From Sweltsa coloradensis (Eukaryota > Arthropoda > Insecta > Plecoptera > Chloroperlidae): DNA of 64,000 nt. The translations under genes were made by a program, and so were the position numbers. How positions within the stretch are numbered: position 1 is the stretch's first letter; each line of letters begins with the position of its first letter. The notes below the pieces were generated by a model, which made no database searches, was not told where the DNA came from, and saw only the letters and a list, made by a program, of their open reading frames with translations. Of this stretch, positions 33,886 through 45,500 are shown piece by piece. Location of the stretch: assembly GCA_024449915.1 (NCBI GenBank), contig JAMZAV010000317.1, positions 255,501-319,500 on the forward strand, given 5' to 3'.

Positions 33886-34149
33886 CAGTTAGCGCTAATA
33901 AAGCAGGACGCAAAAAAACTTTACAGGTCGGTATTTGAGGTTGTTAGTAAGGACATATTTAAATTGGTAATGAAGACAGTTCCCTATTATTACCCTAAAT
34001 TAATGGAATCAAGTAGAATTAAGAAAACGAAAAGAAAATATAAAAATAAGAAACAAGACAAAATAAAATGGAAAAAGAGGGAAAAAAGTGAGAAGATTTC
34101 AAAATACAGGGGAAAAAAGGGGAAGTCGGAAGTTAACATAAATAAATAA
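33739..34149 (+). CDS. Hypothetical lysine-rich ORF (doubtful)
   Basis: A 136-codon frame beginning in the CpG patch and running into A-rich DNA. The first 50 codons are of mixed composition; the last 50 are mostly Lys, Arg, Ser and Glu because the DNA is A-rich. No domain is recognised. It is among the longest frames outside a repeat, but frames of this length are expected by chance in 64 kb, and its first part overlaps the THAP promoter antisense. I keep it only because it diverges from a plausible promoter. Confidence 0.15.
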   Translation: MGRARDTNSCCHGELSASRLGKPRDDVTPTCNGAWPFSARSPVQIFPRSQLALIKQDAKKLYRSVFEVVSKDIFKLVMKTVPYYYPKLMESSRIKKTKRKYKNKKQDKIKWKKREKSEKISKYRGKKGKSEVNINK

Positions 34150-34304
34150 TTAAACACACATTTAGACGTTCCTACTTTAAACGAATATGAGGATTAGTAA
34201 AATCGTGGACAAACAACAACCGGGGGATAAACAAACTTTCGCCCGAGCCCGATTGTTTATTATGTTCAAGTCTTCAAACCGTTGACCAAGGCCTGAATCA
34301 TAGA

Positions 34305-34706
34305 TAAACACCTATAGTAGGCTAGATCCGCAGTCATTGGTCCACTTCCGTGACAATTAGAAGCCATTTTGAAATTACTGTTAGATGGGAGCGATTCGTT
34401 TCGTAGTCCTAAATAGTTTTAAAGATGGCTTTCAGGTTGACAGGTGAGCATATAAGACATTAACACCAAATGGTTACTCAATTCCCTCATGCAATAACTT
34501 CTTATTGTTTCTGTTTGTGCATTCCCATGCTGCACAAGCTAAAACCATATTAAACAATCCAGTAAAATACTTTATTACATTAAAAAAGCATAAATTAAAA
34601 CGCCAAATCGCCATTTTGAAATGGTTAGATTGACGCTTCAATATGCTACGCTCGCGCCTGTGTGGACGTATTGGAGACTGCGGATCTAGCCTACTATAGG
34701 TGTTTA
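34305..34706. mobile_element. TA-flanked element with 31-bp perfect inverted repeats
   Basis: The 31-bp end starting TAAACACCTATAG (34305-34335) is exactly mirrored at 34676-34706. The outermost dinucleotide on each side is TA, as for Tc1/mariner-type target duplications. The 402-bp unit has no transposase. Its interior is unusual: an ETS-type site CCACTTCCG (34342-34350), AAGCCATTTTGAAA words at about 34362 and again near 34608, and an ATG (34425) followed by a consensus donor CAG|GTGAGC at 34443. Confidence 0.85.
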
Positions 34707-35971
34707 ATATCTACGTCCTGAATACTTAAAATGGTTCAGGACTAAACAGATAAGATGCTTCAGTGGACGGCAACTAGGCAACTAATAGTATATAGAAGAA
34801 TACACAAAATTCAATTTATGTTGGAACATATAATTTTAATAGATACCTAATTATATTAAACGTGAGAGTGGAAAATATCGATTTTAATGGTTTTTTAAAC
34901 ACACAACCACTTATCACATTTACATTTAATTTTCATTCACGACTTTTAATCTCAAATGGCGATGTCTTCTCGATGCAAACCTTACACCCCGTCTAAGTAT
35001 ATATCTCTTCTCCGTTGCTATTCTAATCCTATAATTTGGACACATTAATTCAAAACCTTCTCTTTTCCCCCACAGTTTTATTAACACCAGCTTAAATTAA
35101 CCAACCGTGCATTGGTTAAAATTCAGAACTCAAATTACAAGAATATTCTAGTATTTTGAAGAATATATTTTACTACAATTAGCCCTTATCTCAATTTGAA
35201 TATTAAATGAAGTTAGCTTAACTTTGGTAAAAGGCGCTTTTCGTTTGCTTTTAAGATCCACAGGCTTGTGGCGAGCAAAGAATCTCAGACGATGCCTCAC
35301 AAGAACCACTTCCGCTACAGGACTGATCGGATGGTTTATACATCAGAGGTTTTACACTTATTATTGTACGTATACCATTATTTGCTTTTCAATGTCTGCG
35401 AGTGACTTCGTTTTGTTTTAAATTTATTTAATATTAATTGCGATGTTTGAAATTTTAAAATTACTTATCATGCTTTTCTCTGTTTGCATATTCAATTGTT
35501 CTATGTTTCATTTCATATTTCATTATTTTTAGTTTAGTTTGCATTTATTATTTTTGTTTCAATGTTTTCTCTATTTTTAACTTACATATTTATAATACAT
35601 TTCAGTGTCCGTTATGCAGTTGGGAGACAATTGCGAATTGATTCCAAAATATTTAACTAAAGGTAAACTCTTTGAAATGCAGTAAAAATGTAAATTGAAG
35701 CTTATTTGGTTTGGCCAGCCATTAGGTCAAGACGCGCCACTCTTGCCTCGGGGGTGGAGAGGAGAGAAAGCCGTGCACAACAGATTCAGCTACACGTATG
35801 GCGAGGAATGAGGGGGGGGGACGTCGACTGCCAGAGCTCGCTCCTAGTATTGGGGCGGAACTACTCCCCTACTAATGTTTGCGAGATGGACTGTGCCTGT
35901 TTTCTCGTCTTTATTTATCTGCAGAGGAATACCCTGGACCACTTCTACCCGGGGACCAGACCAGGGCCAAT
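34707..35971. other. Mostly non-coding stretch
   Basis: AT-rich with two GC-richer patches. 35224-35420 contains an ETS-type CCACTTCCGC (about 35309) and open frames on both strands. 35706-35970 is GC-rich with an 89-codon frame. Neither shows a recognisable protein. Confidence 0.4.
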
Positions 35972-36620
35972 TTAAAGGGGCTATTAACTCAAAAAAATAT
36001 TTTTTTGCAACGTGATCTATAGCACAATACTACACTAAAATGATTGTTTAAAAAATTATGTCTTGTAACTGTGATTTAACACAAATTTTTCAAATCTTTG
36101 GATCCAGAAATTTGTGAAAATTGGTGTTTTGGGAAATTTCTTAAATCGGCTTTAACCTGCTTCTTTTTTGGTTCACATATATACTAGAGCATAGTACCAA
36201 TCTAAAATGCCCATTTTTTACATCGTGTCTTGAAACTGTGCCCTAATATACCCCCAAACACGCAAAAATATGCATTCCAAAATCACACCCCATCTTGGTA
36301 ATCAGCAAATTTTGACCGAACTACTTGCCCAAATTACAAAACAAAATGTAGAGAATTTACAGAAAAGGCTGTAGAGTACGTCAATAATGGCAAATATTTT
36401 TTGGATCAAAATCCTCCAAGGTCACGGGGCAAAAAGATCGTCCCCATGTTATTTCTTAAGGGACATTTTTGCTGATGGGACCTAGCTCGAAAAATGTCAT
36501 GTTTGAAATTTTTTGGAAGGTCATGGTAGCCCCAATAATTTTTCTGTTAATTGCTTAATTCATTACTAGTTAGCCTGAATCAAATATATTTTTTGAGTTA
36601 AGCGGTTAAATTCCCCTTTA
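35972..36620. mobile_element. Inverted-repeat element, copy 1 of a 0.65-kb family
   Basis: Starts TTAAAGGGGCTATTAACTC and ends with the inverted, slightly longer GAGTTAAGCGGTTAAATTCCCCTTTA. The body is shared with 41925-42586 at roughly 80% by eye, including AAATCGGCTTTAACCTGC, ATATGCATTCCAAAATCACA, CTTGGTAATCAGCA and TTTTGACCGAACTACTT. TA at both ends is compatible with a TA target duplication. There is no coding capacity. Confidence 0.75.
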
Positions 36621-37628
36621 CGAATTGTTAAAGGTCATGCCATGTTTTAAGAATTCTATGTTTGTAATAGTTCAAATGTGTAGGCCTAATAACGAGAACT
36701 AGGTCGGTGTTTAACATTGACTGAAGACGTAGTTATACACTATTTGGTGATAGGTGTGGTAAGCAAAGCAATAGTCTTCCATTCACTCAGGTCAAGTCTG
36801 ATATAAAACAATCACTTACAGAATCGTCTCTTAAATCCCTAACCTGATTACGACCGAGTTCGACTTGTAAGCCCATCAGGCATGATCACAAGGTACGGTA
36901 AAAATACAAGAGCTCCCCATTAGTGCGAGCGAGAGGGGAGTTGCGAGCGAGACAGAGAGAGAGGGTGGGGCGAGGGGGAAGTTCTGGTTCGCCACAAAGT
37001 TAGTTCGCTTTATTTTCCAGACGTGGGTCCGACTTGTTGCACTGTAAATATATCAGCAAATAGAATTTAGTGAGTTTCTCTAAGAAATCTTCACAACGCG
37101 CAGCGAACGATACGTTTAGAATATCCTCATTGCCATTGGAATGAAAAGATTAAACTGAACTCGTAGGCCTAACAACATCGATATGTGATTGATTTTGATG
37201 TTCGATTATTATTATATATAGTGACAAAAATAAAATTGTCGATTTTTTTTTAATAAATTCAGATTGCTAAAAAACAATTTTTTAATGGTTTCAAAAAATT
37301 GAAATGTTTAATGCCTAGACTATAGCTTGGTTATTCCAGTATCGCCATAGCGACTAAAAGTAAATCAGAACATTCTTCCGTCAGACTTGCCGGTGGCTGG
37401 TTTGACCGTGACCTCCCAGATCAGAGACTCGCGCTTGACACTGTCGGTAATCACGTGGTCCCGCTAGCAAAATACTTGTTTAATTTCTGCTTAAAAAAAT
37501 CACATATTTCACATATCACGTCATACAATAAATTTGTATATATTTTTTCATTTTATTACTAACAATTTGCATTCAGAAAGCCTAAGAATAATTGTCCACC
37601 TACTATTTCCAACTAGTATGACTGAAGA
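36621..37628. other. Non-coding stretch with an exon-like island
   Basis: Includes a GA-rich patch (about 36925-36980) and the GC-rich island described at 37370-37475. Otherwise AT-rich and featureless. Confidence 0.4.
37370..37475. other. GC-rich exon-like island, strand ambiguous
   Basis: About 100 bp of GC-rich DNA in an AT-rich setting is open on both strands. On the minus strand a TTGCTAG acceptor-like site is followed by a 32-codon frame (RDHVITDSVKRESLIWEVTV..) ending in TGA near 37372, with about three quarters G/C at third positions. On the plus strand AAATCAG is followed by a frame reading LPVAGLTVTSQIRDSRLTLS with a GTAATC donor-like end. Either could be a terminal or internal exon. 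I do not recognise the protein. The patch also has a CACGTG E-box and GCCATAGC, so it could be regulatory instead. Confidence 0.3.
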
Positions 37629-38398
37629 CTAGGAAAACGCTAAAGTCCCGCCGCTTTGATGGATGAGCTTTTTTAAGTTTTTAGTTTGCGTGGGATATCT
37701 TTACTTTTGCAAGTGTTTTGCTTTGCTGCCTATGCATTGTAGGTGATTGTTGTCAAGTTTCTATTGTTTCTTGTCAAATGTTACCTTTTATTTACCGTAA
37801 AAATCTTTTATTAAAAGGTTTGTTTCTATGGATTCTGGCTAACTTTTTCAATTTTTTCTTTCAAAAGGTACTACATTACTATTATCTTAATGTCCATGTA
37901 TAATATGAACGTTGTAGCCCCACCCGTTTGGTCATAATCGGCCCAAATGGCACGAAAATGTCGCACTAAACCGTAAAAAACTTATATTTAAAAGCTTTAT
38001 TTCTATGGATTCTGGCTAATTTTTCCAACTTTTTCTTTCAAAAGGTACTACATCACCATAACCTTAATGTCCACGTATAATATGAACGTTGTAGCCCCGC
38101 CTGTTTGGTCAGAATCGGCCCAAATGGCACGAAAATATCGCACTAAAAATCGAAAAAAATCGTAAAAGTACGATATTCATGAGAAATATTTCTTCGATTG
38201 TACCCAAAAACAACCTCTAAGTTTAGAGATTTCGAAGGTCCCCTCCAATTTTCATCAAGATCGCTTATGCTGTTTGCCCGGAATCCTGCTAACAAACAGA
38301 CAAAAACACAAAAATACAAAAAAAAAAAAAAACAACATTGGAGCCAAATTTTTTTTGGGGGGGTCAGTGAAATTGAAGTCTTCGCTTCGCTCATCCAA
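37629..38398 (-). mobile_element. Family A Helitron2-like element, copy A5 (with duplication)
   Basis: A 770-bp minus-strand copy with the 5' end at 38398 (TTGGATGAGCGAAGCGAAG) and the 3' CTAG at 37629-37632, preceded by the GGCGGGACTTTAGCGTTTTC module. It has the same kind of tandem internal duplication as A4 (CACGAAAAT at 37951 and 38128, period 177 bp). Confidence 0.85.
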
Positions 38399-38749
38399 TT
38401 AAGTAAATGCATTTCTTTCATAACACTTTCATGAATATGTCTCTGAGCATTTTAATAATTTATTTCTGCATAATTGTTGGCACCAAGTAAATGATGCCAA
38501 TAGATACGAGGGGAAAAATGAAGAAAACAAAGTCACAACTAGATTTTTACCTTGGCTTCGAGACAGTTGATTGTGGAGACAGCGAACTTGCCGCTTGACC
38601 GAGGTGTTGAGATGAATGTGAAGAAGAAAGAAAATGATAGGCTAGCCTAGTGAGATGAGAGATAGAAGAGGGACAGAGTGTGATGAATGTAATATATTAT
38701 AATGATACAACACCATACGTAATACACACGAAAATCGAAATTAAATATC

Positions 38750-38875
38750 ACTTGTAAAGCGCTGTGAACTGCAGTGAACTGTGTGTGTCAGAGCCATAAA
38801 TTATGAACATTCCTGTTTAGAATTCCTATGGTTAGGTGTGAAGAATGCTACCATAAATAAATAAATAAATACAAA
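38750..38875 (+). mobile_element. SINE/L2-like 3' end
   Basis: CACTTGTAAAGCGCTGTGAACTG followed some 85 bp later by CCATAAATAAATAAATAAAT resembles the conserved tail (TTGTAAAGCGC...) and AAAT run seen at the 3' ends of many animal SINEs and L2 elements. A B-box-like GGCTTCGAGAC lies upstream near 38555. The element's 5' limit is not defined. Confidence 0.45.
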
Positions 38876-39052
38876 ATATAAATTCCTATTTGAGTCTACT
38901 ACACGCCAGACAGAAACAACAAGGCTTATTCGGAACAACCTTTGTTTAAATTTCTTATGTGCTTCCATGCTAGGACGGCTTCAAAGTCACTGTTTACACA
39001 TTCCTTAGCCAAGAACTGATGGACTTAAGTCCACATCAGAAGTAACATAGAG

Positions 39053-39105
39053 AGGGATTCAAACGGTGGACCTTCTGCATTGCAAGTTGAACCCCTAAAA
39101 CCAAC
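39053..39105 (-). repeat. tRNA-like SINE head (tentative)
   Basis: On the minus strand TTGGTTTTAGGGGTTCAACTTG (A-box-like) is followed by CGTTTGAATCCCTC (B-box-like) at pol III spacing. The arms do not form a clean cloverleaf and no tail is delimited. Confidence 0.35.
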
Positions 39106-39711
39106 ACCAACTCACTCAACTGAGATAACTCCTCTCATTTATAACAGAGCAACACGCGAAACAGGCACTACGGTTGCTGTTTAAATGACGGTCAGTGCAA
39201 GTTATCGTGCTACTCATCATGCAGTCTTATCCATTTGTTTATTTAACCTTTAGCGCTTTCATCCTTTGACATTCGTAGAATAACAGAATATTATAGTGGA
39301 ACCGTTCGTAAACTCGTGAATTAACTATTGTGTCGCGTGAGTCGAAAAGTTAATCCGCGGGGTTATTGCATCGCATATGACAGAACGAGCTAGAGCCTGA
39401 GCTGTCATAGCAACTCTGAACCAACTGTTCTACGGGCCGCTTGGATGGTGTGAACAAGAATTGCGGGAATTGCGATTAAACAGTGATTTAAGCAAAAGTA
39501 TTAGAAAATGTTGTGAAATAATTTATCAAAAAAGTCAATATTTGGCACAATACACGTTATTTACATCAGTTTGGCACAATTTTATTAACTGAAATGCGAA
39601 ATGGTCATTTTGAAAAGCATTTTACTGAATTTTATTCTCTTGAACTGTTTGAATACACAATTCCCGACAGTTTAACGTCAATAACATTTTTGGAACTAAT
39701 GGCGATTTCCA

Positions 39712-39825
39712 ATGGCCTCACTGGACCGTACTGAGTACAGAGGCAAGTGCAAGAATGCCAGGACAAATATGGCGTCCGGCGAGACGCGCGAAATTCGTTC
39801 TTGTAAACTCTATAATTACATTTTA
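39712..39825 (+). CDS. Short GC-rich frame cut by A6 (doubtful)
   Basis: From ATG 39712 the frame reads MASLDRTEYRGKCKNARTN and continues about 19 codons before entering A6 at 39826. A second ATGGCGTCC at 39769 looks like a YY1-type or start context. The island is GC-richer than its surroundings and could be a first exon with a transposon inserted in or just after it. No homologue is recognised. The 83-codon frame that continues to 39963 is mostly transposon. Confidence 0.2.
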
Positions 39826-40414
39826 TTGGATGAGCGAAGCGAAGACTTCAATTTCACCGACCCCCCAAAAAATTTAGCTCGGTTGTTTTTTTTTTTTTTT
39901 GTTTGTTTGTTTTTCCGTCTGTTTGTTCGCTCTCTACCGGGCAAACGGCATATGCGATCTTGATGAAAATTTGACACGACCTTCGTTTTCTCTGAACTTA
40001 GACTTGCCACGTTTTTGGGTACAATCGAAGAAATATTTCTCATGAATATCGTACTTTTACGATTTTTTTCGATTTTTAGTGCGATATTTTCGTGCCATTT
40101 GGCACAATTCTGACCAAACGGGTGGGGCTACAACGTTCATAATATACATGGACATTAAGGTTATGGTGATGTAGTACCTTTTGAAAGAAAATGTTGAAAA
40201 AGTTAGCCAGAATCCATAGAAATATAGCTTTTAATGTAAGATTTTTACGTTAAATAATAACAAATTAACAAGAAACAATAGAAACTTGACAACAATCACC
40301 TACAATGCGTCGGCAGAAAAACAAAGCACTTGCAAAAGTAAAGATATCCCACGCAAACTAAAAACTTTAAAAAAGCTCATCCATCAACGCGGCGGGACTT
40401 AAGCGTTTTCCTAG
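39826..40414 (+). mobile_element. Family A Helitron2-like element, copy A6
   Basis: A 589-bp standard-length copy: TTGGATGAGCGAAGCGAAG at the 5' end, GCTCATCCATCAACGC near the 3' end, hairpin AACGC/GCGTT, and TTTTCCTAG at 40414. It ranks with A2 as a good reference copy for the family. Confidence 0.88.
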
Positions 40415-40816
40415 TTAGGTTGAAAAGCTAATGGGCCTAGACAGGCATAGCCTAAACTAGGCCTCGGTTTTTTTTGCCGCTATTTGGTCCATAAAGAATG
40501 GTTTTCAATATAATATCAGAAAAGGAATCGCCAGTATAACATAACCCTACTTGCAACGGACGCCATGATTGGCCTGACCTTGTTGCCGTGTTGAGCGTTG
40601 AGAGCAACACTAGAGAAGTGCAGTAACGTTTCAGTGCGCACTGAAAGCTTGCCATTGGAAAACACCATAAATAAGAATGGACTTGTGGTTCAGTTTCTTA
40701 TTCGTAGCTTTTAGCGAAGGAAAATAAATCGAGTAGCAACAGCACAAATATGCACACACACACACACACTTATACAATAATATTACCTATTATACATCGT
40801 ATCATCGCATTTATTA
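40415..40816. other. Spacer between A6 and A7 with a promoter-like patch
   Basis: 40540-40660 has an inverted CCAAT word (ATTGGCC), GCCATGATTGG, and a palindrome AGTGCGCACT. On the minus strand a short ATGGCGTCCGTTGCAAG start is present. There is a CA microsatellite at 40753-40769. No exon is convincing. Confidence 0.3.
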
Positions 40817-41382
40817 TTGGATGAGCGAAGCTAAGACTTCAATTTCACTGACCCCGCAAAAAAATTTAGCTCGGTTGTTTTTTTTGTTTTTTTTCTGTTT
40901 GTTCGCACGCTACCGGGCAAACGGCATATGCGATCTTGATGAAAATTGGAGTGGACCTTCGAAATCTCTGAGCTTAGACCTGCCACGTTTTTGGGTACAA
41001 TCGAATAAATAGTTCTCATGAATATCGTACTTTTACGATTTTTTTCGATTTTAAAGTGCGATATTTTTGTGACATATGGTCTAATTCTGACCAAACGGGT
41101 GGGGCTACAACGTTCATATTTTACATGGACATTAAGGTAATATAGATGTAATTGATTTCTGAAAGAAAAAGTTGAAAAAGTCAGCCAGAATCCACAGAAT
41201 AAAGGTTTTAATATGAGTTGTTTGAGGTTTAAAATAACAATTAACAAGTAACAATAGAAACTTGACAACAGTCACCTACAATACATTCAAAAAGCACTTG
41301 CAAAGGAAAAGTGGTCCTACGCATACTAAAAACTTACAAAAAGCTCATCCATCAACGCGGCGGGACTTGAGCGTTTTCCTAA
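40817..41382 (+). mobile_element. Family A Helitron2-like element, copy A7
   Basis: A 566-bp copy ending TTTTCCTAA (CTAA instead of CTAG) at 41382. The 145-codon minus-strand frame at 40831-41268, the longest in the window, lies entirely inside it. Confidence 0.85.
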
Positions 41383-41924
41383 TTTATTTTCAATATAACA
41401 AGGGCACTGTATAGAAACATGACTTACGCCACCATTACATCATGTACTGCAGCTTTTCTTACAGTTTTACTGTCGATATATGCTTATTTTCGTATTTATT
41501 CTGCTAACTTCTGATAATGTTATGTCAATGTGTGAGACCCCGTTCCTGTATACATTGTTATTCCTAGACTTTCAAACATTCCAATTGAATACATTCTTAT
41601 ATATTTACGAAGAAGAGTTTGTGATCAAGACCTTTCCAGAATATCTGTTTCTGTATTTCCCCAATACATGACTTTGACTATGTAACTACAATGCTTTTGC
41701 CGGCGACCCCATAAAGACACGCATCTTAGTCACAACTGCATAATATGCTATATTTTAAAACAATGATGCCTTAATCCGATTATGTACAACCAAAATTGTT
41801 ACATGCATGTCGCAAGTCACTTATGGGGCTTTGACACTCTATAATACTATATAATGATTCTAATTTATTCCCTGTAATATTGTGACCAACTCCAATGCTC
41901 AATAACAAATTACTTATACTTTAA
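41383..41924. other. AT-rich spacer
   Basis: No gene or repeat recognised. The ORF at 41480-41671 is AT-rich and uninformative. Confidence 0.5.
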
Positions 41925-42586
41925 TTAAAGGGGCTATTACCACCAAAAATATTTTTTACCATATAATCAATAGCATAATGTTACACTTAAATGACCGTTT
42001 AAAAAATTATGTATTGTAACCGTGATTTTACACGAATTGTTTAAGTTTGTTATCCTAAAATTTGCGAAAATTTACGTTTTGGTGAATTTCGTAAATCGGC
42101 TTTAACTTGCTGTTTTTTGTTTCACATATACTAACTAGAACACCGTACCAATCTAGTATGACCCTATAACATTCTACCTTGTAACTGTGCACAAATATAC
42201 ACTAAAACACTAAAAAATATGCATTCCAAAACCACACCCCTTCTTGGTAATCAGCATGTTTTGACCGAACCACTTATCCAAATTACGAAAGTTAATAAGC
42301 GGATTTACAGAAAAGATTACATCGCGTTCGTCAATAATGGCCAATATTTTTTTATCAAATTCCTCCAAGTTTACGAGGCATAAAGATCGTCCCTTTGTTA
42401 TTTCTTATGGGAGATTTTTGCCGATGGAACCTAGCTCGAAAATAACCAAGTTTGAATATATAATTATATATATATTTTTTGGGGGGGGGGTGTTTATGGT
42501 GGCCCTAATAATTTTTCTGTTCTTATAATTTAAACTAGATAAGTATAATGATTTTTTTTAGTTTAGCTGGTGAATACGTCCCTTTA
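41925..42586. mobile_element. Inverted-repeat element, copy 2 of the 0.65-kb family
   Basis: Starts TTAAAGGGGCTATTACCACC and ends GGTGAATACGTCCCTTTAA, so the ends are inverted repeats. The body is homologous to 35972-36620 in the same orientation. Divergence between the two is substantial, so the family is not very young. Confidence 0.75.
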
Positions 42587-45500
42587 AGATGTGTAGTGCA
42601 TTGGTTGGTGGTACATCCTTATTGAAATATTATTTTGGTGATTATTAATCATAACAAATTACACAAACATAATAAGTTTGTCTGTCTTATTGTTGTTCAT
42701 GATTAACTCCAGTTCCCCATACAGAAGAGATCTTTGATAGTATGAAACAAGTGTTTGATATTAATAATATAATAACGTCCAGGATCTACTACCGGAATAA
42801 GACGTCGTTAGCTTTTAGCTTAACATAGGTGCAAAACAACGAGGCAACTTACAAAATAATGTATTCCGTTTATAGTAAATCAGCTTTATGTTCAACAGTA
42901 ACAAACATAATATTTTATGCGGTAATACACTTAACACGCAAAATTATCTAGTCAGCCAAAATCCTTTAAACTATTTTCAAACGCATTATGGAGTAAACAG
43001 AAGTGTGAATTATATCACAAATGAGATTGGATTTGTACTAAACTCAATTAACACAATGCACAATAATACTATTTGTTTTGGAGCAAATGAGTGACTCCCA
43101 GAATTGAGTGAAATCTAGTAATGAAAAGCGTTTGTTGGCAAACACTAAACTAATGAAATAACATAATAATATTATGCCTAGCGTGAAATGCAGTTTGTGA
43201 AACAAAACAAAATTAATTTAGGATAACAGTTTGTTCCTGCCAATCAAGAGACTGTACAATTTAAATAATTAATTAATTAAGTAGCATATTATATTTTCAG
43301 GTGTACAAACGTAAAGAAATTGAGAATTGATGTCTTTATTAACCACTTGAAGCGTTTTGTTTGTGACGTCTGCAAAGATTGAGATTTGAATTGAGACCCC
43401 GCAGACTACATTTACAATATATAGCACGTATAACTTAACGAGAAGTTGATCCTCCTTGTGTTTGATAAGCAATTTAACATCTGGATGTGATTATTTATTG
43501 AATGAGTAATACACTACTTCGATTATGTCTGTCTGTCACAATCACAGGAGATAATATTCACAAACCGTCTATGTCAGACGAACTGTTCAACTCACGATCA
43601 TAGCTTGACGAACATTTACTTCACATTGAATTTATGAGCATAAATGAATTAAAATCAATTATTTAAAATAAATGAATAAGTTTAAAATTTATTGTATCGT
43701 AATTATTTTTATTTCGAGATATTTTAATTAGGCCTATCTATTGTCAGGTATTTGAAAATTAAAACACAAATTAATGATACTTATCACCGATAATTTTTTT
43801 TTGTAATTATCTATTGTTGTATGAAAAAATTATCTATTGTTGTATGAAAATGATCATGTTGATTTATTTAAAACAGTGAATAAAAATATTTGTAAATTTT
43901 AACATCGCACAGTTTTGGTGGAGGTGCCGGTCCAGAACACTTCATTGGTAAACATAATGCTCCAATAAAATGCTTTTAATGATGACTGTATTAAACATTT
44001 CTCGCTTACTCCTGTTTCATGAAATTAGAAAATTTTAAATTTTAACAAGTAATATAAATTAATAAATTAATATCGAAAATGTATACAACTTTTGTTTTCC
44101 TTCATAGCATACATATTGTATATATGCCTAGATGGTTCGTATTAATAAATTGACTAAACTTACTGTTTTAGATCAACTTAAAAACAGTTTTCAATTTTAA
44201 TTATACTTGCCCATAGAGAAAACATTAATTTTCGAAACAAATAATGCACAAAATTAGTAAACAACTGCAATAAAACCCAAGTCACGAAAAAATCCCTGCT
44301 ATCGTTAATGCCGTTAGTACCGATGAAAGAAGAAGCCCTAGTTTCTAGTACAGAATATGTAATAGTATTTTGTTCGCGCACAATATAAATGTTCATGCAC
44401 AATTGTAAATATTAATTTTCATTTAAAACTATTTTCTGCACTCAATCCTGTACGAAAATTCTTCATTTAACACACAAAACCGATATGTTTTAATTTCATA
44501 AGTCATTAATACTATTTGGCAAGACAAAAAAAGGTAACCTGAAATAAGTTTTGAGGATATCAAACATGAGAAATTGGAAATTGCTACATTATTTTAAATA
44601 CAATATTTTATTAATTTTCACGTGGAAGCATGGCTTACGTGCGGGTTCAGGGGTACCTAATTTGAAAATATGTTCTGCGGTTTATTCGAAACGATTATGG
44701 ATCCACCGTGTTCAGTTTTCTTAAATGACGTCACGAATTAGCGACCACCCGTTTTTATTCAACCGTTGAAAAATCCACATTACACTTTTTTCCGCCCTAG
44801 TGAAACAGTCGAACCAACAGGTTTTCATATTTCACAGAGCAATAATCCGGTAAAATCCGACTAAGTACGTTTGAATTGAAATCAGCAGTGAGGGTTGTGC
44901 GATTAACAAGTTAACTAGCTAGTATTAATTTCCTGGCTAAAATCACGGTTTAATAAAATGCAAATCAACTTATTATAAGCATTCGATATTACATTATTCC
45001 GCATTTAACGAAAAAAAAATGCACAAGCCAAATTAAAACATTATAAATGCCGTTCTACCATATAAATTATTATATAATGTTTTTTGCAGTAGTCGTCCGA
45101 ATTGTCAATTAGGTACACTCTATTTTTACCTCGGATATACACTTTGCAATTATTAATTTATTTTTGTTCTCATTATCGGTCACGTTACATTTCTCTATTA
45201 GAAAAGCGATAGTTCCCAACTGTTTACATTTGGAACTATCCATGGTTTAGTAATATTTCTGCATTCTAGTTTATTATTGGTTAATGTCCTCTAAAAAGTG
45301 TTCAATTAAACTCGTGGGCATGTAATTACTAAAATGGTGGGACTAATTACACGTCCCTATTCACCTATGTATTTAGGAGTTTTGATGGCGTGCGATTGTG
45401 TGGCAGTAACTAGGTAAAGATTCGAGAACACACATAGGTATCTATATATTTTGTGCTGTGATTATATCTATATAACGTAGAATTGCAATGAATTATGATA

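Larger units (their letters stand above)
38399..39825. other. Mostly non-coding stretch
   Basis: Holds a SINE-like tail (38750-38875), a tRNA-like head on the other strand (39053-39105) and a short GC-rich frame next to A6 (39712-39825). Otherwise nothing is recognised. Confidence 0.4.

Noticed and set aside
40831..41268. Longest open frame in the window (145 codons, minus strand)
   Set aside because: It lies wholly inside element A7 and is an antisense by-product shared with other family A copies.
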